A stretch of DNA of 64,000 nt from JBLIRR01 sp049472395 (GTDB lineage: Bacteria; SZUA-182; DTGQ01; JBLIRR01). A model generated the notes under the pieces. That model worked only from the letters and a program-made list of their open reading frames with translations, was not told where the DNA came from and made no database searches. The translations under genes and the position numbers were made by a program. Positions within the stretch are counted from its first letter, which is position 1. Each line of letters opens with the position of its first letter. The stretch is from contig JBLIRR010000009.1 of assembly GCA_049472395.1 (NCBI GenBank), forward strand, positions 62,001 through 126,000. Direction: 5' to 3'. Shown one piece after another: positions 54,905 through 63,979 of the stretch.

Positions 54905-55918
54905 TTATATAAGATCAGCAAGAAAGTCATAATTTCTTGTTTTATTAAATTTTTCAAGCTCCTCGATAAGTAATTCATCACCAGGGCGGATAAAGGAGCC
55001 CCCCTCAACGGCTAATCCTTCATCAAATAGCCCAATAAATATGGAAATATTTTTTCCCTTGCCATGATACGCAGCCCGTGCCACATCAATAAGGAATGGC
55101 GGCATATAGTGGCCCTCAATAAATTGTTCTTCAAGCACTGTTCCTTTGGCTGCATAGGTAGGATTAAGATGCATATTGATGCGAATATTATATTTATCGG
55201 CTATGGTGCTCAAATAGTCAATTCCCTGTTCAATATCCTTCCGTGCCTTTTCGTCACTCATGTCTGATACGGGTTTTTGCATGAAATAGCATTTAAGCCT
55301 GTATTTGTAAGGCGCGATCTTTTTTATAAAGTTTTCAAAAAGCTCAAAGCTTAAACCCTTCTGAAATATCTCATTACGGATCTTTTCATTAAAAGCTTCA
55401 AAGCCTATAGCCAGCTCAAGTTCCGTTGGCGTGTCCCCCTCCTTCAATGCTCGCGACAGAAATTCCAATTCCTCCACTTCCACATATTCAGGTCGTGTTT
55501 CCATGCACAAGGTGTGCAGATTCGGGAAGGAGAGATTTATCTTCGCCATAAGGTACATGAGTGCAGTTGAAGAAAAGGTTACTTCATCAAGCACTGAGCC
55601 ATTATTGCTTAGAATTATTTTTTGAATGGATTCTTTGTGCTCCAGTACTTTCGGATCATTGAAAATATGGTCAACCTGAGCGATGAGGGCCTTGTAGCTT
55701 ACATGCTCCTTTGACATCTTGGAGGGAAGGTTACAGCCGATACATCGTGACCACCGACATGCCTGGGTGTAAAATACTGTAAAGAGAATAAGCCCTTCAT
55801 CTGAGTTCTGGAACCACATTTGGGCAGGCTTATTTTCATTATGCGATTCATTAAAGGTGTATTTCTTAAATCCTTTTTCAGATCCACTTTGAATTTGTTT
55901 TTCCGCGATCTTTTTCAT
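54905..55918 (-). CDS. Radical SAM protein, Elp3/TIGR01210-like
   Basis: 337 residues. The cluster motif is Cys54-x4-Cys59-x2-Cys62 (TQACRWSRCIGCNLP), which is not the canonical CxxxCxxC. The METRPEYV and ELAIGFEAFNEKIRNEIFQKG blocks are those of Elp3/MiaB-like radical SAM proteins, including RaSEA-type tRNA-modifying enzymes. No TRAM or SPASM domain is present. The substrate is unknown; tRNA or a small molecule is possible. The gene stands alone. Confidence 0.75.
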   Translation of the reverse strand: MKKIAEKQIQSGSEKGFKKYTFNESHNENKPAQMWFQNSDEGLILFTVFYTQACRWSRCIGCNLPSKMSKEHVSYKALIAQVDHIFNDPKVLEHKESIQKIILSNNGSVLDEVTFSSTALMYLMAKINLSFPNLHTLCMETRPEYVEVEELEFLSRALKEGDTPTELELAIGFEAFNEKIRNEIFQKGLSFELFENFIKKIAPYKYRLKCYFMQKPVSDMSDEKARKDIEQGIDYLSTIADKYNIRINMHLNPTYAAKGTVLEEQFIEGHYMPPFLIDVARAAYHGKGKNISIFIGLFDEGLAVEGGSFIRPGDELLIEELEKFNKTRNYDFLADLI

Positions 55919-56024
55919 AAATCATAATTATATAGAGGCGATTTTTTTTTTCAAGAAAGATGATAATTTTTTCGCAATTTTCATTTTGGATTATAGATTA
56001 TATAAGAAATGCCGGCAATTTTTC

Positions 56025-56040
56025 AGGCATTTTTTTTGCA
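56025..56040 (+). promoter_or_regulatory. Sigma-54-like promoter before the chagasin-propeller gene
   Basis: AGGCATTTTTTTTGCA has the invariant GG and GC in correct register, the CAT after GG and the TTGCA -12 element. It departs from the consensus at the leading T and the purine after CAT. The predicted start near 56051 is about 150 nt before the preferred ATG. The T run makes chance more likely than at 14797. Confidence 0.45.
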
Positions 56041-56198
56041 TAAAATTTTTTTTAGTACTTAGAAAATGAAAGAATAGTATAATTTCGTTGTCTTTTCATA
56101 AAAGATTAAAGTAACAAATAGCGCATGAGCGCATGACTTTTTTGTTAAAATTAATAAATAAAATGTATATATACATTTCAAAAAAAGGGGCGGAGAGA

Positions 56199-59100
56199 AT
56201 GATTAAAAGAATCAAAAAAATAATAGCATCTATATTTATTTTAAGTTGTATTTTTTTTATTTTTTCAGGAGCATTGCATGCACAATTCTTTGGATTTGAT
56301 CAATTTATTACAAATACGACAAATACTAATATATTTACTTCTACATCATGGCCTTTATTCCAGACTGCGACCACTCAACCTGTTAATTCGTTGTTGTTCA
56401 TTAATTCCATTTTTCCCCAGTCTCCCTTCCCGCAGAATACTAGCCTGAGTTCTTTATTTCCTCAAACTAATCAGCTCTTCTCTAACTGGCCAGTGACTTC
56501 CATAACTCCCATAACCTTCCCTACACTCTCAACCTCGCTCCTTCCTTCATGGTTCTCTCCTTTTGACCGAGGGGGGTGGAACTGGCCACAAGATATAGCC
56601 CAAATTGAGATTGAGCAGGTGATCAATGAATCATTCGATGAGCAATCGATTTATTTGACTCAGGGAAATTTGATCAGGATTGAGCTTACGGCCAATCCCA
56701 GCACCGGCTATCAATGGCAAGGAGAGTGGGATAAATCAAAGCTGTCTCTCCATGACCATTTCAATATAATCCCGTCGTCTGTTGGATTGTTGGGTGCAAG
56801 TGGGAAGGAGGTATGGATATTTAAAGCTCTCGCTTTGGGGAAAACAGAAATTTCCTTTGAGTATAAGCGACCATGGAATTTTTATGCTGCTCCTTTAAAG
56901 GAGCTCGTGTTTACTATCATTATCCATGCTGAAGGAAGTATGAATGATCTTGTGGGCAAGGACTCTGACTTTGTGTCCGCGGGCACCGAGAGCCCTGTGT
57001 ATGGTGCATATGGAAGCGCAATGTACAGTGCAAACGCGACCGCTGCTCCGGAAGCAGCTTTAAGAGATGACCAGGCCCAGATTGCCAGGGAGATTGAAGA
57101 GGCTGATATAATAAAGATTGAGGGAACGTATCTTTATTTACTGAATAGGTACCGTGGCTTGATAATTTGCAATATTGCAAATCCCCGCAAGCCTTCGATG
57201 GAAGGGAGAACCCCAATTCCCTCAGGTGATCCCAAGGATATGTATATTGATGGCACTCGTGCCTACATCATAGTCAATTCAGTGAATAGTGAGCTTTCCT
57301 ATACAACGGATCTTTTTGATAATGAAAGCGCAAGTGATCCTTTCATTCCCCCTTCACAACAATCAAGCAGCATTGTAATAGTTAATATATCGAATAAATC
57401 GAATCCTCACGTAATAACCACCATTGACGTGGAAGGCACTGTAACAGACTCCCGCATTGTCGGAAACATTTTATATGTGGTTTCCTCCGAATACCCTTTA
57501 TACTATTATGCTCAACCACTACCTGTTGCAGTCTTAGAGGGAACTACAACCAGCACGGCACCTGTTGATATTGCTGTTCCTTTGAATGTTGGGATCGGCG
57601 AGGCGGTAGCTATTGAAGTTGTCGCCGGTGAAGGAGTAGCGGTTGGATCTATGGATTCTGAAATGGATGAGAGCATCCCGGAGAGAACCGAACACACTAT
57701 CCATGTGACCTCAATTGATATCTCAAGTGCCGCGAATACGCGAGTTGTCGATCGTCTTGATTTTATCGGCTATACCAACTATATTCATGTCACGGACAAG
57801 GCAATATTTATCGAATCATACAATAATTCTTACCGTGACGCGAGCACCACTATCACCTTTGTAGACATTTCAGATCATTACGGTGCCATTGAGGAGAGGG
57901 GTTCAGTCCAGATTCCAGGTAGTGTAAAAGATAAATTCAAGATGGATTACTATGATGGCTATTTAAGGGTATGTACCTATAAATGGGACAATGAGGGCGG
58001 GGTGAGCATTCTCTCTATAATAGATGTGCGCAATCCTGATCGCTTAAATGTAGTAAGTGAGGTGCCAGTGGGACGAGGTGAACAACTCTTCGCCACACGA
58101 TTCGACGGGGAGCGTGGCTACCTTGTAACCTTTGAACGGATTGATCCCCTCTGGGTAATTGATCTGAGCAACCCACGTGAGCCTCGAATCGAAGGAGAAC
58201 TGGAGATACCAGGATGGTCAACACACATCGAACCTCGGGGTGAGCGGCTCATTGCGTTGGGAGTAGATGATACAATCGGCCGCAAGGTGTCAGTGTCCCT
58301 TTTTGATGTAAGTGATATGAAGGACCCCCAGCTCATGAGGCGCGTATCATTCGGTGAGGGCAATGGGTGGAGCTCCTCCACAGCCTATGGGGATGTGAAG
58401 GCATTAACCGTGATAGATGATTCGGGATTGATTCTTCTCCCCTATTCTACATCAGTTACTACAGGCGGGAGGTATACCCAGGATCATAGATTGCAGCTTA
58501 TTGACTTCTCATATGATGATATAGAGGCGCGCGGCTGGGTGAGCCAGAAGGGCAGTGTCCAGAGAAGCCGCAATATTGCTAACTATCTCTTTTCCGTGTC
58601 TCTCGATGAACTTCAGGTTATTGATGCAACCAATCGGGATAAACCAGAGATCATCAGTTCACTCCCCTTGGCGCGCAATAGTATAGATTTTGTAGCCCTT
58701 AACAATGGCTATGGCGTGCATTTGACAACCGACGATTACAGCAGCTATTCCCTAAGCGCCGTCCCGCTCTCTGATCCGGAAGACGGAACGGTGATCAGCA
58801 GAATTGACCTTGATGCTCAGAGCACACCCTCTCTTATCGCAAATGGAAACATGGTCTATGTCATAATGACAGAGTATAACACCTACTATCCTTATGGTGT
58901 AGAGCCGGCCATCCCCGTCGTAGATATAGCTGTAAACACAATGGAGGTATCCACGGAGCCGGCGGAACCTTCACGACAGGCAGGTATCACAACGACAGAA
59001 CCGATGGTCTTTGCAGCAAATCCGGTCGTCAATTCAACCGAGCCGTCCGTCGGTTCAACCTCAGCGAGTGCTGTGTCCCCATCAGTGGATATAGAAGCTA

Positions 59101-60185
59101 TTGCACCGCCGGAGAAGTATTATCCTGTTGCCATGACAACAGTGCAAATTTATGATTTTAGCACTATTACAAGGCCTCGAAAACGAGGCTTTTTAGAGGT
59201 CCCGGGGACCTATTACGGTCTAAGGGCACGAGGGGAAGCTCTTCCTGTGCATTCATCATCGTATAGCAATTATAATATTATCCAGATTGCCAGTGATGTG
59301 CTTGTATTTAATAAAGCCGAGCCATACTATTATGGGGATAGATACTATATCGCTGCTGAAGGCCCCACTGATGATTCGGCAGATATGGAGGAATTTAGAG
59401 GATTGTTGGTTGTCGATCTTTCAAATCCCGACAAACCGGAATTGGCAGCCCAGGTCCCATATGGTGACATTAATCCCAGGTCACTTTTTGCTGAGGATGA
59501 AATACTCTATTACTCCTACAGTCGCGACATTAAAGAAGAGGATCAGAAGCGGCCCCAAAGCAAGTATTATTTGGCGAGAGTAAACCTGGCTGATCCTTCT
59601 CATCCTTACGAGTTTCACCATATTAATATACCAGGATACTGTGTTGGCCTGAATAATTCAGGGGAGTTTGCCTATACAATCAACATTGAGTGGTCGGATG
59701 AGGAAGAAGATTCCTGGTATCAGGATTATTCATTTAATGTGGTAAAGATTGTGGATGATACAGCTTACTTGTTCGATACGATCCCACTGGACGGCCAGTG
59801 GTATAATACGATCATTGACAGCGGGTATGCGTACCTTTCCGGATCAGGAGGATATGTGCGGTATTATGACAGTATGCAGTATGGCGCCATCCGCGCTCCA
59901 TACTATGGCGGGTATGGTGAATTTATAATTATTGATCTTTCAAATCCGGAAAACCTCGTTGAATATAAACATTCACCCAGCGGAGGGAGCTTTGATATAT
60001 TTGCTGCGAGAAACCATTCTCTCTTTGCCCGGGTAAATGGGGGACTCGCCTGCTACGACGTTGCTGATCCGGAGCACCCAAACCTTGAGGAATCAAGACA
60101 GGGCTATTCTTCTACCATTGTATTTTTAAACAATAAAGCATATCTCCCCCTTGGCTATTATGGCCTATGGGTGAAAGGTTTATAA
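56199..60185 (+). CDS. Giant secreted protein: chagasin-like domain plus beta-propeller repeats
   Basis: 1328 residues from the ATG at 56199, which follows GGGGCGGAGAG; the in-frame ATG at 56133 has no ribosome site and would spoil the signal peptide. The signal peptide ends near LHA-QF. A Phe/Pro/Ser/Thr-rich segment (to about 130) precedes a chagasin/I42 domain at roughly 140-240 with all three inhibitor loops: NPSTGYQW, GASGKE and KRPW. From about 265 to the end run secreted beta-propeller (PF09826-like) and LVIVD-type repeats (for example ILYYSYSRD, VDLSNPDKPELA). A low-complexity Thr/Ser/Pro/Glu insert lies near 900-970. It shares its propeller with the lipoprotein at 20043-22223. Confidence 0.88.
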   Translation: MIKRIKKIIASIFILSCIFFIFSGALHAQFFGFDQFITNTTNTNIFTSTSWPLFQTATTQPVNSLLFINSIFPQSPFPQNTSLSSLFPQTNQLFSNWPVTSITPITFPTLSTSLLPSWFSPFDRGGWNWPQDIAQIEIEQVINESFDEQSIYLTQGNLIRIELTANPSTGYQWQGEWDKSKLSLHDHFNIIPSSVGLLGASGKEVWIFKALALGKTEISFEYKRPWNFYAAPLKELVFTIIIHAEGSMNDLVGKDSDFVSAGTESPVYGAYGSAMYSANATAAPEAALRDDQAQIAREIEEADIIKIEGTYLYLLNRYRGLIICNIANPRKPSMEGRTPIPSGDPKDMYIDGTRAYIIVNSVNSELSYTTDLFDNESASDPFIPPSQQSSSIVIVNISNKSNPHVITTIDVEGTVTDSRIVGNILYVVSSEYPLYYYAQPLPVAVLEGTTTSTAPVDIAVPLNVGIGEAVAIEVVAGEGVAVGSMDSEMDESIPERTEHTIHVTSIDISSAANTRVVDRLDFIGYTNYIHVTDKAIFIESYNNSYRDASTTITFVDISDHYGAIEERGSVQIPGSVKDKFKMDYYDGYLRVCTYKWDNEGGVSILSIIDVRNPDRLNVVSEVPVGRGEQLFATRFDGERGYLVTFERIDPLWVIDLSNPREPRIEGELEIPGWSTHIEPRGERLIALGVDDTIGRKVSVSLFDVSDMKDPQLMRRVSFGEGNGWSSSTAYGDVKALTVIDDSGLILLPYSTSVTTGGRYTQDHRLQLIDFSYDDIEARGWVSQKGSVQRSRNIANYLFSVSLDELQVIDATNRDKPEIISSLPLARNSIDFVALNNGYGVHLTTDDYSSYSLSAVPLSDPEDGTVISRIDLDAQSTPSLIANGNMVYVIMTEYNTYYPYGVEPAIPVVDIAVNTMEVSTEPAEPSRQAGITTTEPMVFAANPVVNSTEPSVGSTSASAVSPSVDIEAIAPPEKYYPVAMTTVQIYDFSTITRPRKRGFLEVPGTYYGLRARGEALPVHSSSYSNYNIIQIASDVLVFNKAEPYYYGDRYYIAAEGPTDDSADMEEFRGLLVVDLSNPDKPELAAQVPYGDINPRSLFAEDEILYYSYSRDIKEEDQKRPQSKYYLARVNLADPSHPYEFHHINIPGYCVGLNNSGEFAYTINIEWSDEEEDSWYQDYSFNVVKIVDDTAYLFDTIPLDGQWYNTIIDSGYAYLSGSGGYVRYYDSMQYGAIRAPYYGGYGEFIIIDLSNPENLVEYKHSPSGGSFDIFAARNHSLFARVNGGLACYDVADPEHPNLEESRQGYSSTIVFLNNKAYLPLGYYGLWVKGL

Positions 60186-60201
60186 GTCGTATAGATCCAT
60201 A

Positions 60202-60248
60202 ATATGTGTTCCTGCACTGTCTGGGTAAGGCGGGGCAGGAACACATAT
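60202..60248 (+). terminator. Perfect 14-bp hairpin after the propeller gene
   Basis: ATATGTGTTCCTGC and its exact complement enclose a 19-nt loop, beginning 17 bp after the stop codon. The following sequence is A-rich rather than U-rich, so it may end or protect the transcript. Confidence 0.6.
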
Positions 60249-60768
60249 GAAAAAGATTATAGGAAATTCCTTTTATGATCCAAAATGTTTCATCCGCACC
60301 AGCATGCTCTTGTTCCTTATACCTTTAGGTTTCCGGCTAGCTGGTTAACCTAGAGTCATCTCCCTGACTCTCCTCGCTTTATGAGGTACACACAATAATG
60401 CCTGATGGCGCACGGCTAAATCCGCTATGACGCCAGCTGAGCAAATTGGCAATAATAGCATCGTTAAAAAGACGCCATGAAAATTCAAGAATTGAGCTTG
60501 CAGCATGGAAAATCATTGTAAAATTTCCTAATTAAGCTCGTACCGCGAAATTGCTAAACTCACTTACATTCAAACAGTTGCAATTTTCTTAATTTATAGG
60601 AATGTGTTACAATTATCTTTAAGAGCGTGTCTGAAAAATATTTGTATGCCCTATGGACAAAAGGAAACCTCTAATATAAGATTAAATACGGTAAAAGAGT
60701 AAAATATAAGAACAGCGAAAAGAAATAGGGTGTTACTGAAAGGCATAAAGGAGGAAAGGGTAGCTCGA
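60249..60768. other. Intergenic region before the NACHT gene
   Basis: 520 bp with no convincing gene. It holds a small hairpin at 60352-60371 (AGAGTCA, 6-nt loop, TGACTCT) beside a palindromic GGTTAACC, and an AT-rich right half that should contain the promoter of the next gene. I could not match it to a riboswitch class. Confidence 0.4.
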
Positions 60769-63708
60769 ATGTATAAGGTTTTTATCTCCAGTACTTATCT
60801 CGATAATATACAAAGACGGAAGGTTGTTCAGGATGCCATCACTGCGGCGAAAATGGTATGGCATGGTATGGAAATCTTTACTGCCAGCACACGGCCTACG
60901 GTAGAGGAATGTCGCCGATGTGCAAAGGAGGCGGATCTGCTGGTGGGGATCATTGCCTGGCGTTATGGATGGGTGCCCGATGGTGAAGAAAGGTCCATAA
61001 CCGAAATGGAATACGATGCTGCCAGGGATAAGTTGATGTTTCAACTGGACCCGAAGCTTCCGGTTAATCCTGATCAGGATTTTGATCCGGGAGAAGATCG
61101 ATGGGATAAACAGAAAAAGCTGGAGGCCTTTAAAAAACGTTTTGCCAAAGAGCAGATGCCTGCCTATTTCAGGGAAGAGACCTTGGGTCAGAAAGTCCTG
61201 GATGCTTTAAACAAGTGGAGGGAAGGTCGTGAGAAACAAACTGAAAAGAAGGGATGGAAGCGATCATCAAGGCCAAGCCAAGGCCCTTCCCGCAGCAAAA
61301 AAGAAAGAGAGGCTGAAGAGATAGCCTCATACTGCAAAAAAGTGGAATCCCTCCATGTGAATCTGCCGGTCGCCGGATTTGCCGAACATATTAAAGTTCC
61401 CATCGATATTGAGGATCTCTACGTGCCCTTAAGGGCTATGATGGATTTAAGAGGCATTGCCGGAGAGATCTTTCATGATGCAGATCATGCTGAAAAGTGT
61501 CTCAGGGCCTGCAAAGGAGGCTGTGAGATTGCCCTTACCGACGCCTTTAAGCAGGCAGAATCACGCAAGCAGAAAGGGCTCGTCATTCTTGGTGATCCCG
61601 GATCAGGGAAAACCACCCACTTAAAATGTTTACTCCTGTGGTGCCTGCGAAAAGGGCCGCAGACCCTCGGCCTTCCTCCTGAAATGATCCCTGTGTTTTT
61701 ACCTTTGAGGGAATTAAAACGACTTGACAAGGGATTGGATTTTTTTATTGAAACCCAGCTTGCCAGCCCTCATCTTGCTACCCCCAAGGGATTTGGCAGA
61801 AGACTCCTTAAAAGGGGCACTCTCCTTTTTCTTCTGGACGGGCTTGATGAGGTTGCAGACCTTTCCCATCGGGAACAGGTTGCCGGATGGATCACGGATG
61901 CCTTGCGCTCCCATCCTACATGCCGATTCGTCGTGACATGCAGGTTTGCTGGTTACAGCCCTCAAGTTCATTTAAATGAGGATTTCTTGGAGATGCATAT
62001 CCGTCCCTTCAACGACGATGAGGCAGAGAAGTTTATCCGGAACTGGTACGAGATTGTGGAAACTGCCCTTGCACAAGATCCCCATCAGGCGAAGGGGATT
62101 GCGGCAGAAAAGGCAGATGAGCTTATCCATCGCCTCCGTGAGCCTGATTTTCGGGCAAGGCGGGTGTTTGAGCTTACCAGGAATCCCCTCCTCCTGACAA
62201 ATATTTGTTTGGTGCATCGCCACCGGGGCGGCCTCCCCCATAAGAGGGCCAAACTCTATGAGGAGTGTATTGATGTGCTCCTTGAGCGATGGAGGGAGGC
62301 AAAGGGATTGAAGGTACTGCTGAGCGCTGATTCAAGCAGACGGGCCTTACAGCCTGCCGCTCTCTGGCTTCACAGCGAGGAAGGCCGGACAAGGGCCACG
62401 GCCCATGAATTAGCCCCCCATATCGAGCCAGTGCTTAAATCGGTAAGCGGTAAGGGTGAGACAGCGGAAAATTTTCTGCGAATTATCCGTGACGAGAGCG
62501 GCCTGCTCACAGGATGGGATCAGGAACACTATGGATTTATGCACCTCGGTTTCCAGGAATATCTGGCAGCACGGGAGATCAGGAGCCGTGCCTTTAACGA
62601 TCCGGCAGTGTTGTCCCGGCTCGCCTCTCATTTTGGAGAGAGCTGGTGGGAGGAGGTGGGGCTTCTCCTTCTTGCCCTGGAGGACCCCTCTCTTTTTGTT
62701 CCTTACATGCGTGAGGTGATGAAACACCCTGCCTTTGTCGAACACCCCAATCTTGTGGAGGCATATCTTGATGATGCAGCAGAGACCTCTCTTGTGCCCT
62801 TTGTGGAGTTGTTGGAAAAAACTTCAAGAGATGATGCAAGCCTCTGGGATCGTCAACTGAGGGCATTGCAGGTAGTGGAGAGACTTGATAAGAGCGTCAT
62901 TGCAAACATGAAATCAGGGCTTCTTCAGCACCCCTCCCCCCACATCAGAGAGTGGATAAGGGAGAAGGATAAGCAGGATCAACAGGCGGTGATTTTTTCT
63001 AAACAAGGTGACTATACACTCGTAAGGATTCCAGGAGGAATATTTTCAATGGGTTCGCTGGAGTCTGAGGAAGGGAGGTCTAGAGATGAAGGGCCTCAGC
63101 ATGAGGTAAGGATCAGGGATTTTTATATGGGACGATACCCTGTTACCAATGAAGAATATGGACGGTTTTTACAGGAAAATCCGCATGCTCCCGAACCGCG
63201 CTACTGGGCAGATCGCCGGTTTAACCAGCCAACGCAGCCTGTCGTGGGGGTGAGCTGGGATGATGCCAAGAAATATGCAGCATGGGCAGGACTGCGTCTT
63301 CCCACTGAGGCAGAATGGGAATATGCCTGCCGGGCAGGTACCCGTATGCGATACTACACCGGGGATGGAGATAATGCCCTTGACAAGGCAGGCTGGTATA
63401 ATAAGAATTCAGGAGGGCAATTGCATCCTATTGGCGAAAAGGAGCCGAATAATTTTGGGCTCTATGATATGCATGGCAATGTATGGGAGTGGGTTGAAGA
63501 TGACTGGCATGATAATTACAAGGGTGCACCTGATGATGGGAGTGCCTGGATCGATAAGAAAAGGGGGTCTAACCGGGTGATTCGCGGCGGTAATTGGGAC
63601 GACAGTGCTCAGTTCTGCCGGTCGGCTATTCGTATCTGCGACTGGCCCGGCATCCGCGACGGCGATCTGGGCTTTCGCCTCTCCAGGTCCGTTGACCTTG
63701 GCACTTGA
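60769..63708 (+). CDS. DUF4062-NACHT-FGE/C-lectin protein, probable DGR target
   Basis: 979 residues from the ATG at 60769 (AAAGGAGG upstream); an in-frame GTG at 60730 is less likely. Residues 1-90 are a DUF4062 domain (YKVFISSTYLDN, LLVGIIAWRYGWVP). A helical stretch leads to a NACHT NTPase with Walker A GDPGSGKTT near 274, Walker B FLLDGLDEV near 352 and downstream RNPLL. The last 230 residues (from IPGGIFSMGS) are a formylglycine-generating-enzyme fold (LPTEAEWEYACRAGT, MHGNVWEWVEDDW, VIRGGNW, GFRLSR) without the catalytic Cys pair. This is the C-type-lectin scaffold used by many DGR variable proteins. A sensor or defence role is inferred from the NLR-like layout. Confidence 0.88.
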   Translation: MYKVFISSTYLDNIQRRKVVQDAITAAKMVWHGMEIFTASTRPTVEECRRCAKEADLLVGIIAWRYGWVPDGEERSITEMEYDAARDKLMFQLDPKLPVNPDQDFDPGEDRWDKQKKLEAFKKRFAKEQMPAYFREETLGQKVLDALNKWREGREKQTEKKGWKRSSRPSQGPSRSKKEREAEEIASYCKKVESLHVNLPVAGFAEHIKVPIDIEDLYVPLRAMMDLRGIAGEIFHDADHAEKCLRACKGGCEIALTDAFKQAESRKQKGLVILGDPGSGKTTHLKCLLLWCLRKGPQTLGLPPEMIPVFLPLRELKRLDKGLDFFIETQLASPHLATPKGFGRRLLKRGTLLFLLDGLDEVADLSHREQVAGWITDALRSHPTCRFVVTCRFAGYSPQVHLNEDFLEMHIRPFNDDEAEKFIRNWYEIVETALAQDPHQAKGIAAEKADELIHRLREPDFRARRVFELTRNPLLLTNICLVHRHRGGLPHKRAKLYEECIDVLLERWREAKGLKVLLSADSSRRALQPAALWLHSEEGRTRATAHELAPHIEPVLKSVSGKGETAENFLRIIRDESGLLTGWDQEHYGFMHLGFQEYLAAREIRSRAFNDPAVLSRLASHFGESWWEEVGLLLLALEDPSLFVPYMREVMKHPAFVEHPNLVEAYLDDAAETSLVPFVELLEKTSRDDASLWDRQLRALQVVERLDKSVIANMKSGLLQHPSPHIREWIREKDKQDQQAVIFSKQGDYTLVRIPGGIFSMGSLESEEGRSRDEGPQHEVRIRDFYMGRYPVTNEEYGRFLQENPHAPEPRYWADRRFNQPTQPVVGVSWDDAKKYAAWAGLRLPTEAEWEYACRAGTRMRYYTGDGDNALDKAGWYNKNSGGQLHPIGEKEPNNFGLYDMHGNVWEWVEDDWHDNYKGAPDDGSAWIDKKRGSNRVIRGGNWDDSAQFCRSAIRICDWPGIRDGDLGFRLSRSVDLGT
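63574..63707 (+). other. Candidate DGR variable region (VR)
   Basis: The codons from CGGGTGATTCGCGGC to the gene end encode the family motif in which DGR proteins have Asn-rich positions (pattern GG-W---AQ-CRSA-R----PG-R---LGFRL). Here those positions read N, D, D, S, F, I, I, C, D, W, I, D, G, D. Nearly all are NNC or NNT codons, as expected if AAC/AAT template codons were mutated only at adenines; the single TGG fits an AGG template codon. The intervening motif residues are conserved. The template repeat is not in the window. Confidence 0.7.
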
Positions 63709-63759
63709 TCCCTTGTATCCTTGGCTGTTGGGCGGTTCTTGGAAAAGTTGAGTGAGCGA

Positions 63760-63788
63760 CAAGCCGCCACAGCGAAGCCGGCGGCTTG
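63760..63788 (+). other. Hairpin/cruciform just downstream of the VR
   Basis: A perfect 9-bp GC-rich stem CAAGCCGCC/GGCGGCTTG with an 11-nt loop begins 52 bp after the stop codon. DGR variable regions are commonly followed by such a hairpin, which helps target recognition. It could also terminate transcription. Confidence 0.6.
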
Positions 63789-63844
63789 AGAGCGAACGGG
63801 GGACCAGCACGGGGCTCACTAGATTGAGATGCTTTGTGATGCTC

Positions 63845-63979
63845 TTACTTCTTACTATAAAACTGGGCTTTCAAATTCATGTAGTTGAGATTTTCTTCTT
63901 CAGACTCTAATGGATTTACGACGTGCAAAAAATAAAATTCCTCACAATCAACAACAGTGACAGTGTAATTCCCGATATG
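63845..63979 (-). CDS. Possible C-terminal end of a gene entering from the right edge
   Basis: Forty-four codons ending in TAA have protein-like composition (for example CEEFYFLHVVNPLESEEE). An in-frame TGA lies at 63980-63982, and a neighbouring frame continues plausibly (LKDNDISG), so a frameshift or chance is possible. No start codon is clear. Confidence 0.25.
   Translation of the reverse strand, partial: HIGNYTVTVVDCEEFYFLHVVNPLESEEENLNYMNLKAQFYSKK

Noticed and set aside
60340..60480. Possible riboswitch upstream of the NACHT gene
   Set aside because: There are small hairpins, but I could not fit the conserved cores of cyclic-di-GMP, cobalamin or other common classes.
60600..60660. GAGCGTGTCTGAAAAAT, similar to some insertion-sequence ends
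   Set aside because: No matching inverted end, target duplication or transposase was found in the window.
63409..63819. 136-codon minus-strand open frame at the DGR region
   Set aside because: It is antisense to the conserved FGE domain and variable region; the plus-strand protein is well supported.
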